DNA of 64,000 nt, from contig NZ_JAGSPA010000004.1 of assembly GCF_019204005.1 (NCBI RefSeq), positions 62,001 through 126,000 of the forward strand. Direction: 5' to 3'. Source of the DNA: Pacificimonas pallii. Lineage in GTDB: Bacteria > Pseudomonadota > Alphaproteobacteria > Sphingomonadales > Sphingomonadaceae. Positions within the stretch are counted from its first letter, which is position 1; each line of letters opens with the position of its first letter. Both the position numbers and the translations under genes were made by a program. The notes under the pieces are model-generated. The model was not told where the DNA came from. It was given only the letters and a program-made list of their open reading frames with translations, and made no database searches. Of the stretch, positions 57,554 to 64,000 are shown piece after piece.

Positions 57554-57597
57554 GGATTGCAGGGACACTAGGATTGCAGGGACACTATACTCAATTC
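57554..57597. repeat. Tandem GGATTGCAGGGACACTA with partial repeat tail
   Basis: GGATTGCAGGGACACTA appears at 57554-57570 and again at 57571-57587, followed by TACTCAATTCA. The second copy and tail match the repeat at 56727-56749. The pair lies between the lipoprotein gene and the IS630 left end and looks like a slipped duplication of a repeat end. Confidence 0.65.
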
Positions 57598-57773
57598 AGA
57601 GTCGGAAATGCTGACTGCGCATGATATGCACGATCCCAGGACGGACGAACCACTTGTCTGGTACGGGGGTTCTGGCACCTAAAGCGGGATGATTTTGTTT
57701 TGAATCGATTGGGGATTCCCAAAGCTGCATTTTGCTGATTCATTTTGTGCAGGCACAGGATGGAGGGTGAGCA

Positions 57774-58400
57774 GTGGGCAAGGCCCTTTCGATGGACCTT
57801 CGGGAGCGGGCGATGGCGCGGCTTGCGGCGGGGGAGAGCGTAGGTCGGGTGGCGTCGGCACTGGATGTGGCACCGTCCAGCGTAGTGAAGTGGTCTCAGC
57901 GGTTACGTACGACCGGGAGCTGCGCGCCGGCTGGCACGGGCGGGCATCCACCGCGCAAGATCGTCGGCGCGCACGAGGCGTGGCTGCGGGACCGGATCGA
58001 CGCGCCCTTCGTTCTCGACGGCCCGGTCAATCCTGTCCTGAGCGACTGCCGCAGGCAGGCAGTCGAAGGGGGCGAGGCTTTCCGGGCCTATGTCGAGCAG
58101 GTGCTCGTCCCGGCCTTGCGGCCAGACGACGTGGTGGTGATGGACAAGCTCGGCAGTCATAAAGGCCATGCCGTCCGGGCCGCGATCCGAAAGGCCGGAG
58201 CGAACCTCCTGTTCCTCCCGCCCTACAGCCCGGACCTGAACCCCATCGAACAGGTCTTCGCCAAACTCAAGCATATGCTCCGCGACGCCTCCGAACGGAC
58301 GATGGAGGCAAGTTGGCGCAGAATCGGAACCCTGCTGGACCGCTTAACTGAACAGGAATGCGCCAACTACCTCGTCAACGCCGGATACGCTTCAAGCTAA
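57774..58400 (+). pseudogene. IS630 transposase, deleted and interrupted in frame
   Basis: 208 codons stay open, yet the protein is defective. Residues 1-75 are the helix-turn-helix region ([24 protein letters not shown]). The sequence then jumps at DRI to [11 protein letters not shown], missing roughly 130 residues including the first catalytic Asp. Residues 87-99 ([13 protein letters not shown]) are a 39-base palindromic insertion. The second Asp (Asp124, in [10 protein letters not shown], where the usual Asn is Lys) and Glu159 ([12 protein letters not shown]) remain. Inactive on its own. Confidence 0.85.
58032..58070. repeat. 39-base palindromic element inserted in frame in the transposase
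   Basis: Arms CGACTGCC (58043-58050) and GGCAGTCG (58058-58065) with a 7-base loop, flanked by TCCTGAG and AAGG. The outer strings TCCTGAGCG and AGTCGAAGG match the intergenic palindrome at 6516-6543 read on the other strand. Removing these 39 bases restores the expected transposase sequence GPVN-GEAF. Confidence 0.65.
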
Positions 58401-58412
58401 GGTCATCACGCG

Positions 58413-58616
58413 CTAGCACTTCGTTTCGAACTCTCCCGCCATGTTGAGTTCCGCGAAGTCGGCGAGACTGGGTGCGCCCTCGCGTTCTTGCCGGTTTTCT
58501 TTGTGCGCTGTCAGCGCTGATTTTTCACGCAGGCGCTCCCACCGGATTTTCGGAGGTGTAAACGCCTGACCGTGATGATTGGCGTAACCCCAATCATGCG
58601 CAGGCCAGTGCGGACA
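58413..58616 (-). pseudogene. Unidentified reading frame ending at the IS630 boundary
   Basis: An open stretch of 67 codons (HDWGYANHHGQAFTPPK...LADFAELNMAGEFETKC) with no start codon near its 5' stop. It ends with a TAG whose TA is the IS630 target duplication. The charged, helix-like composition looks protein-coding, but no family is recognised; possibly the tail of a lost mobile-element gene. Confidence 0.3.
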
Positions 58617-58646
58617 TCACCCCAGCGCGTCCGCCGGCGAGCGATG

Positions 58647-60737
58647 TTAAAACTGGCCCGTCAACGTCAATGTCGTGAAGAAGCCGCGATCATGATCGAT
58701 GATTTCGGAACCCGTGAACGCGCCCGCACGGCTGGGGCTGAAAAACCGGCGTTCACGCAGGAAATTGCGCGCGCCGATGTTGCGGATCGCCAAAGTCGCG
58801 CGGACGCCCTCGATGCGGGTGGTTTCGATAAAGGCGCTCCACTGTTCGCCGTCGCGCTTGAAGCTCTCCTCATCGCCGAAAAAGAACCGGCTCTTCTCCG
58901 CCGCGCGCCAGGAGACGCCCCAGGCGAATTTGAGCTTTGTCAGGTCCTGACGGAATTCGATGAGAATATCTGGCGAGGAAACGTTGGAAATAGCGCGTTT
59001 TTCTGACGTAATGGGATCAAGAAACGTCGAATCCCGGAACTCCGCTTCAATTTCGACGAGGCCGCCGGGAATGAGAGGCGCGAGGGGTAGGCTGCCGTTC
59101 GCGGTCACGCCCCAGACGCGTCCGTCCCCCGCATTTGCCGAACCGAACGCGCCGGACGGCAGAAGTACCTGTTCGATCACGTCGTCCCGCCATTCGTGAA
59201 AGACTTCCACATTCAGCGCGCCGCGCGTGTCGGACCTCAGGTCCAGCGTGGCAGAAAGGCGCGTCGTCCGATCCGGGCCGAGTTCGGGATTGCCGCCCAG
59301 AAAGCGATCGTCGGCCGCTTCGGCGGACGCGGCGAACTGGCTGAAGTCCAACTGCCCGACGGTGCGCCGCACGCCAAGCCTGAGCTGCAAACCGTCCGCG
59401 GCGTCGTAGATGAACGTGGCGGAGGGCTTCAGGAAGAAAAACGTCTGCGTATTCGACGCATCTCCGGACACCGAGATGCGCGAAGCCTCGACGGCGAGAC
59501 CGCTTTCCAGCGTCGCTTTCGGTGATACGCGCCAGATCAGGTTCGCGAACGCTTCACCGCGCAGTTCCTCGACCAGGACATTCGCAGCAGGCAAATCGAT
59601 GACGATAACATCGTCCCCGTCGCGGGTTTCCAGCGCAAGCGCACTGTCTAGCCGGTTATAGGCAATCTCGCTGCCGATTTCCGGACGAAGGCGACCGTTG
59701 CCGCCCTTGGTCGCCGTGGCCCGGAAGACCGTCTCGAAGCTGTTCTCCTCCAGAAGAAAGGTCGAGCCAGACACTTCGGTGCCGACCGGACGTTCGACAG
59801 TCACGATCTGCTCATCGTCGAGAACATCGAAAGATGAGAGGGACAGAAGCTTCACGGTCCAGTCGTCGCCAACCGGACGCGCCCAGTCGATACCGAACTC
59901 GCCCGTCCAAAGCTTGCTATCGAAGTCGATCGCGAACCGCTCGTCGGGACTGGCGTCCGGAAAACGGCCGTCGAAACCGAGCCGTTCGGTATCCGGAAGG
60001 AACTCGCTGCGCCCGAAGCGGCCGTTCAGCGTCAGCGTACCGCCCCATGCCGGGCGTTTCGCCTCGCTGGAGATGAAGGCCTGCCACAAGGTGCTCGGTC
60101 GGTCCTCCAGCTGCGACGAGACGAGAGCGCCGTTCGCGTCAAACCGCATGCGCGGCCCTGACAGTGGGAAACGTTCCCAGAAGGCATTGATCTTGGTCGA
60201 GGTCTCCCAAGCGCCGAGGCTGCGCGCGTCGGTCAGTTCAGCACTCGGGTAAACGATACCGTCGGCCGCGCGTTCGATTTCGACTTCCCAGCTTCCAGAT
60301 GCGCCGCCGCGCACGCGCACGACGTTGGCGACGACGGCCTGCCCCGCCGCCTCGCTGAGACCGGCCGATCCGCGGATGAGTTCGATGCGCTGCACCTGCG
60401 TGGCAGGTATGCGATCCAGCGCGTCTTCGATGCCCCCGGATTTGGAGGACGGTCGCTGGCCGTCGACGAGGACATTGCCCGCGCCGCCGCCGAAGCCGCG
60501 CAGATTTTCGTCACCAAGATCGAGGGAAAAGCCCGGCAGGAGATCAATCATGTCGCGCGCGCTCTGCGGGCTGAAACGGGCGAAGAAATCATGCTCGTAA
60601 ATCTGCGTATCGACTGGCGGCGCGGCAGCTGCGGTGACCTGTGCCCCTGCAGTGTCTGTGTGAAGCAGAGCCATCGCGAATAGCACAGCCGCAGCTGCAC
60701 GCGGCGCGGCCGGGCTTGGCCGCGTCTTCGCGCTCAT
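58647..60737 (-). CDS. TonB-dependent receptor, likely zinc-responsive
   Basis: A 696-residue outer-membrane receptor. Signal peptide (AAAVLFAMALLHTDTAGAQ), plug domain (ARDMIDLLPGFSLD, RGFGGGAGNVLVDGQRPSSKSGG, IELIRGSAGLSE) and a long beta-barrel ending in aromatic Phe (TLTLTGQF). A perfect Zur-like palindrome lies 86 bases upstream of its start, shared with the divergent ABC genes, so Zn(II) uptake is the leading inference. The metal ligand sites cannot be identified by eye. Confidence 0.85.
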   Translation of the reverse strand: MSAKTRPSPAAPRAAAAVLFAMALLHTDTAGAQVTAAAAPPVDTQIYEHDFFARFSPQSARDMIDLLPGFSLDLGDENLRGFGGGAGNVLVDGQRPSSKSGGIEDALDRIPATQVQRIELIRGSAGLSEAAGQAVVANVVRVRGGASGSWEVEIERAADGIVYPSAELTDARSLGAWETSTKINAFWERFPLSGPRMRFDANGALVSSQLEDRPSTLWQAFISSEAKRPAWGGTLTLNGRFGRSEFLPDTERLGFDGRFPDASPDERFAIDFDSKLWTGEFGIDWARPVGDDWTVKLLSLSSFDVLDDEQIVTVERPVGTEVSGSTFLLEENSFETVFRATATKGGNGRLRPEIGSEIAYNRLDSALALETRDGDDVIVIDLPAANVLVEELRGEAFANLIWRVSPKATLESGLAVEASRISVSGDASNTQTFFFLKPSATFIYDAADGLQLRLGVRRTVGQLDFSQFAASAEAADDRFLGGNPELGPDRTTRLSATLDLRSDTRGALNVEVFHEWRDDVIEQVLLPSGAFGSANAGDGRVWGVTANGSLPLAPLIPGGLVEIEAEFRDSTFLDPITSEKRAISNVSSPDILIEFRQDLTKLKFAWGVSWRAAEKSRFFFGDEESFKRDGEQWSAFIETTRIEGVRATLAIRNIGARNFLRERRFFSPSRAGAFTGSEIIDHDRGFFTTLTLTGQF

Positions 60738-60822
60738 GCCGTGTCTCCAAGCGCGAAGCGCACATATTCGATCATCGTGATTCCCCCCTCTGTCGATCTG
60801 AATTTTTGACGCTTATGCGATA

Positions 60823-60837
60823 TGTTATACTATAACA
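60823..60837. promoter_or_regulatory. Zur-like operator palindrome TGTTATACTATAACA
   Basis: A perfect 15-base palindrome around a central C, matching the known proteobacterial Zur-box pattern TGTTATAnTATAACA. It lies between the divergent TonB receptor and the exported protein-ABC operon, so it could repress both when zinc is plentiful. A weaker half-like site, GATATGTTGTAAC, lies at 60953-60965. Confidence 0.8.
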
Positions 60838-60973
60838 AAACAGTCAATATGGGTACGATGTGCCGGCCGGCCATCTTTGCAGCGGGCTCGCAAGGCGCAT
60901 ACCCTGTCATCGCCGCAGCCAGTCATCGGGGAAACATAGTGACTCCAGCGCCGATATGTTGTAACCTCTCGCA

Positions 60974-61312
60974 ATGAAATTTACGATTTATGCGCTTCTG
61001 TCCGTATCGACCATGATCCCGGTCGCCTCCGTTGCCGCGTGCGAATTCCACGGTGCGGGTGGTTTCCGGTTCAGCCCGTTCGCCCAGATGGACATGATGG
61101 CGCAGCGGGCAGAGCCCGCCGGGCCGATGAGCACTCCAGTCGACGCCGCCGCAGCCGCGGCCGTCGATGAGGCACCCGTTCGCCGTGCGCCCGTCTGGTC
61201 GCGGGACGTGACGACCGAAAGCGCGCCAGTTCGCGGCGCGCTTTTTCAGGATGAAGGCGTCCGGGGGCAGGGATCGCGTTATGACGCAGGCGACGGTTCC
61301 GACGATTATTGA
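60974..61312 (+). CDS. Small exported protein of the zinc locus
   Basis: 112 residues. Signal peptide MKFTIYALLSVSTMIPVASVAA; the mature protein begins CEFHGAGGFRFSPFAQM, with adjacent Cys and His that could bind metal or form the site of a lipid anchor. The rest is Ala/Pro/Arg-rich and probably disordered. No family recognised. Its TGA lies two bases before the ABC ATPase start, so it is the first gene of that operon. Confidence 0.65.
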   Translation: MKFTIYALLSVSTMIPVASVAACEFHGAGGFRFSPFAQMDMMAQRAEPAGPMSTPVDAAAAAAVDEAPVRRAPVWSRDVTTESAPVRGALFQDEGVRGQGSRYDAGDGSDDY

Positions 61313-61314
61313 AC

Positions 61315-61974
61315 ATGGTTCTGGAGATTCGAGGGCTCGCCCATGACTATTTCAGCGGGACGGCGCTCAGCCAAATCGACCTGTCACTTGGCAAGGGGCA
61401 GCACAGCCTGCTGCTCGGCCCGTCAGGATCGGGCAAGACGACGCTTATCAACCTCATCTGTGGCCTGCTGACACCGCAGTGCGGGACGATCCGCATCTGC
61501 GGTGAGGATATGGGCGCGGCGCGGGGCAGCGAAGCCGACGATATTCGCCGCCGTCATGTCGGCATCGTGTTCCAGACGCTAAGGCTGGTGTCGGCGCTGT
61601 CGCTGTTCGACAACCTGTTACTGGCGCAGCGTCTTCAGCGCGGGGGGAAGGACCCGGCGACCGCGCGCGCGCTGGTGGCAGCGCTCGGCATAGAACATCG
61701 CATAAAGGCGCGCCCGGCCGAGCTTAGCCAGGGCGAGGCGCAACGCGCAGCGATTGCGCGGGCGCTGGTCGGGGAGCCCGCCCTTCTGGTTGCGGACGAG
61801 CCGACCTCGGCGCTTGACGGGGAGAATATGCGGCGGGTGGCGGATCTGCTGCTTGAAAATGCTGAAAGGACCGGCACAACGCTCCTTATCGCCACGCATG
61901 ACGAGCGGCTGAAGGACGTCATGCCGAACGTCGTCGAACTGACACCGCCCGGCGCGCAGCGGCGCGTGGCATGA
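61315..61974 (+). CDS. ABC transporter ATPase, LolD/MacB-like
   Basis: 219 residues. Walker A GPSGSGKTT, Q-loop FQTLRLVSALS, signature LSQGEAQRAAIARAL, Walker B LLVADEPTSALD and switch THDERL. Energises the adjoining FtsX-type permease. ATG at 61315 (an in-frame TTG at 61309 is less likely). Overlaps the permease start by four bases. Confidence 0.93.
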   Translation: MVLEIRGLAHDYFSGTALSQIDLSLGKGQHSLLLGPSGSGKTTLINLICGLLTPQCGTIRICGEDMGAARGSEADDIRRRHVGIVFQTLRLVSALSLFDNLLLAQRLQRGGKDPATARALVAALGIEHRIKARPAELSQGEAQRAAIARALVGEPALLVADEPTSALDGENMRRVADLLLENAERTGTTLLIATHDERLKDVMPNVVELTPPGAQRRVA

Positions 61975-63323
61975 TCGGTCTCGCTTTCGCCTATCTGCGC
62001 GCGCACCCGCTGACGACGGCGCTCAACATCCTGCTGCTGGGCATCGCGGTCACGATGCTGGTCCTGCTGTTGCAGTTCGGACGGCAGGTGGGCGACCGGC
62101 TGGAGCAGGATGCGGCGGGCATCGACCTGGTCGTCGGCGCGAAGGGGTCGCCGCTGCAACTGATCCTGTCGAGTGTCTTTCACGTCGACCAGCCGACAGG
62201 CAATATTCCGCTGTCCAGCCAGCAGCTTTTGAAGCGAGACCCGGCGGTGGAAAGGGTGATCCCACTCGCATTGGGCGACAATTTTCGCGGTTATCGCATC
62301 GTGGGCACAGACGAGGGTCTGCTCGGCCTTTACGGTGGTAGCATTGAAATGGGCAGCCTCTTCGATGCGCCGCTGGAGGCCGTCCTGGGCGCATCGGTCG
62401 CGGCAGAGATGAAAGCGACCCTGGGACAGAAATTCCTTGGCAGCCATGGCCTGTCCGGCGATGCGGAGAATGGCGGCTCCGACCATGATCATGCCGCCTT
62501 TGAGACGGTCGGCATCCTCGCGCCGACGGGAACCGTGCTGGACCGTCTGATCCTCACCTCCGTCGAAAGTGTCTGGGACGTCCACGGTATCGCGCACGAT
62601 CATGGCAGCCAAGAGCATGCTGACGATGACGGGCACGCGCATGAGGGCGATGCTCATGACAGTGCTGATGGCCATGCACATGATGACGAACATGCCGATG
62701 ATCATGGTGAGGAAGAGATCGCTGCCGTCGGCTTGCCCGGTACAAACCCGCTACAGGCGCGCAGCGCGGGGCCGCAGCGGGAGCTGACCGCGCTGCTCGT
62801 TCAGTACCGCAATGCCTCGGCGGCGATCCGCGTGCCTGCGATGATCAATCGGCAGACGGAGATGCAGGCCGCTGTTCCCGCCATCGAAACGGCGCGGCTG
62901 CTGAGCCTGTTCGGGGCCAGCCTGGATGGTGCGCGCCTGTTTGCCTGGCTGCTCGCCGCGACGGGAGGGCTCGCAATTTTTGTCGCGCTGCTGAATGTGG
63001 CCCGCGCGCGGGAGGGCGATTTGGCTCTCCTGCGTGTCATGGGTGCGGGAAAAATGCGCATTTTCGGGACGATATTGCTGGAGGGCGTGCTGACCGCTGC
63101 CGCCGGGGCGCTGCTGGGGATTGCGGCCGCCCATCTGCTGATCGGGCTGGCAGCGAACGCGTTTGCGACCATCGGGGATCTTGGTATCGAACCGTTCGCC
63201 TTCGATCCGCTTGAGGGCGTGATTTTCTTCGCCGTCCTCGGCATCGGAGCGGTCGCTGCGGTCATTCCGGCGGCGAGGATTTTCTCAATAGACCTTGCGC
63301 GCACGCTCGCGCGCGCCACCTGA
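61971..63323 (+). CDS. FtsX-type ABC permease with histidine-rich periplasmic loop
   Basis: 450 residues with four membrane spans: one N-terminal (TALNILLLGIAVTMLVLLLQF), a large periplasmic domain, then three near the C-terminus. Inside the periplasmic domain, residues 205-248 hold 11 His and many Asp/Glu (DHGSQEHADDDGHAHEGD...), a metal-binding-type loop. In the setting of a Zur-like box this resembles the Zur-regulated PA4063-PA4066 genes of Pseudomonas (from memory). Substrate transport is unproven. Confidence 0.88.
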   Translation: MIGLAFAYLRAHPLTTALNILLLGIAVTMLVLLLQFGRQVGDRLEQDAAGIDLVVGAKGSPLQLILSSVFHVDQPTGNIPLSSQQLLKRDPAVERVIPLALGDNFRGYRIVGTDEGLLGLYGGSIEMGSLFDAPLEAVLGASVAAEMKATLGQKFLGSHGLSGDAENGGSDHDHAAFETVGILAPTGTVLDRLILTSVESVWDVHGIAHDHGSQEHADDDGHAHEGDAHDSADGHAHDDEHADDHGEEEIAAVGLPGTNPLQARSAGPQRELTALLVQYRNASAAIRVPAMINRQTEMQAAVPAIETARLLSLFGASLDGARLFAWLLAATGGLAIFVALLNVARAREGDLALLRVMGAGKMRIFGTILLEGVLTAAAGALLGIAAAHLLIGLAANAFATIGDLGIEPFAFDPLEGVIFFAVLGIGAVAAVIPAARIFSIDLARTLARAT

Positions 63324-63344
63324 AAAAGCGGAGATAGCCTCGCC

Positions 63345-63854
63345 ATGTCCATCGCAAAACCCCTGCTGACAGCCGTCCTTCTGTTTGCCGCGCCACTGGG
63401 GGCGAGCAGCGCCGGTGCCATTCAGGAGCGGGCCGCGCCTGCCGAGGTCGAGGATGTGTGGAAACCGGCGGCGACACCGCGCGGCGGTGTGTCATGGGCG
63501 ACGCTGGAAGCCACGCAGGAAACCCAGCGGCTCGAAGACGGCATTATTTATGCCAAGCCGGTCTTCACGAAGAAGGTGAAGGCGCTCGAAGGCAAGCGGA
63601 TTAAGATTGCGGGCTGGATGATGCCGCTGGAGGCGACCAGCGAGCAGTCCTACTTTGTGCTGCTCGGCTATCCACCCGGGTGCCCGTTCCACTTCCACGC
63701 CGCGCCGACGCAGTTTATCGAAGTCTATGCGAACACGCCTTTTCCCACTGACGAGCAAAAGATTTTCATAGTGTCCGGCGTTCTGGAACTAACCGGGCAG
63801 GACGAAAGCGGGATATTTTACCGCCTGCGCGACGCGCGCCCGGAACGCAGCTAG
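63345..63854 (+). CDS. DUF3299 family exported protein
   Basis: 169 residues with a signal peptide (LLTAVLLFAAPLGASSAGA). DUF3299 core: KRIKIAGWMMPLEATSEQSYFVLLGYPPGCPFHFHAAPTQFIEVYA, including a Cys-Pro-Phe-His-Phe-His group that could bind metal. Similar proteins are found beside MacB-like transporters in Zur-controlled sets. Twenty-one bases after the permease, so probably the last gene of the operon. Its stop overlaps that of the convergent next gene (CTAG). Confidence 0.85.
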   Translation: MSIAKPLLTAVLLFAAPLGASSAGAIQERAAPAEVEDVWKPAATPRGGVSWATLEATQETQRLEDGIIYAKPVFTKKVKALEGKRIKIAGWMMPLEATSEQSYFVLLGYPPGCPFHFHAAPTQFIEVYANTPFPTDEQKIFIVSGVLELTGQDESGIFYRLRDARPERS

Positions 63855-64000
63855 GCCGCGCGCTTCGCCGCTGTGGCCTCAGGGTCGGGATAGGCGGGAT
63901 CGATGAGCTGCGTTCCGAATTCGGGCGTATCGATGACGAGAAGCAGGCGGCGCTCGCCGGTATGCTCGACCGGCGGCGAACGGTGCAGGCACGCACCGTG
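63851..64000 (-). CDS. Unidentified protein, C-terminal 49 residues only
   Basis: Reading from the window edge: HGACLHRSPPVEHTGERRLLL...DPAYPDPEATAAKRAA, then a TAG that overlaps the DUF3299 stop. Codon use is normal for the host. Too short to name; conserved-looking His and Arg residues suggest an enzyme C-terminus. Confidence 0.5.
   Translation of the reverse strand, partial: HGACLHRSPPVEHTGERRLLLVIDTPEFGTQLIDPAYPDPEATAAKRAA

Larger units (their letters stand above)
57682..58413 (+). mobile_element. IS630-type insertion sequence, internally deleted
   Basis: Imperfect terminal inverted repeats (left AAGCGGGATGAT, right read inward GCGCGTGATGAC) are bounded by TA on both sides (57680-57681 and 58414-58415), the TA target duplication of IS630/Tc1-type elements. 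Length about 0.73 kb is shorter than the 1.1 kb usual for relatives with this transposase, in line with an internal deletion of the coding region. Confidence 0.7.

Noticed and set aside
57903-58274. Minus-strand frame within IS630
   Set aside because: Antisense to the transposase; no independent support.
55366-58587. GATTGGCGTAA occurring at 55367 and 58578 as possible island ends
   Set aside because: An 11-base match over this distance is expected by chance, and the surrounding bases differ.

Overview
The window is chromosomal DNA from an alphaproteobacterium, most likely of the order Sphingomonadales. This is an inference from high-GC housekeeping DNA, an NDUFA12-type complex I accessory gene, a TIGR02300/FYDLN gene, a DUF2155 gene beside mlaD and aat, and the conserved block cmk-rpsA-ihfB-lapA-pyrF-trpF-trpB-trpA-accD-folC. 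No taxon can be fixed without a search.

Layout. 1-6472: an acyl-CoA synthetase cut by the window edge, gamma-glutamyltransferase, pyrD and a DUF885 lipoprotein. 6597-9752: coxG-xdhC-mocA, maturation genes for molybdenum hydroxylases, with no structural hydroxylase genes in view. 9849-17554: double cold-shock protein, DUF192, NDUFA12, mlaD, DUF2155, aat, dprA, plsY and topA; topA appears to start at an ATC codon. 17579-22656: serine hydrolase, TRIC-type channel, Rieske oxygenase and an AmpG-like transporter of lower GC, followed by the tail of a second, high-GC ampG. This looks like a gene displacement scar. 22649-32392: a DNA glycosylase and the conserved folate/tryptophan/pyrimidine/ribosomal block. 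32449-35594: a UDP-GlcNAc 2-epimerase-like gene (probable CTG start), a 46-residue membrane protein, aroA of the CP4-like class, and TIGR02300.

35737-48849: a tRNA-Ala(GGC) gene followed at once by a low-GC polysaccharide island: flippase, two methyltransferases, an asparagine-synthase-type amidotransferase, four glycosyltransferases, a Wzy-like polymerase, a Wzz-like protein and wzi. Base composition changes inside wzi, so the right border probably lies within that gene. 48919-55022: proA, proB, obgE, two acetyltransferases, rpmA, rplU with a long Lys/Ala tail, and hspQ.

55201-58616: a tRNA-Ser(CGA) followed by a decayed mobile region. It holds three poorly recognised genes, the tail of a HlyD-type secretion adaptor, an AT-rich lipoprotein gene, dispersed repeats, and an internally deleted IS630 element that also carries an in-frame palindromic insertion. 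58647-63854: an apparent zinc-acquisition locus built around a perfect Zur-like palindrome. A TonB-dependent receptor lies on one side; a small exported protein, an ABC ATPase, a FtsX-type permease with a histidine-rich loop and a DUF3299 protein lie on the other. The last 150 bases hold the end of an unidentified gene.
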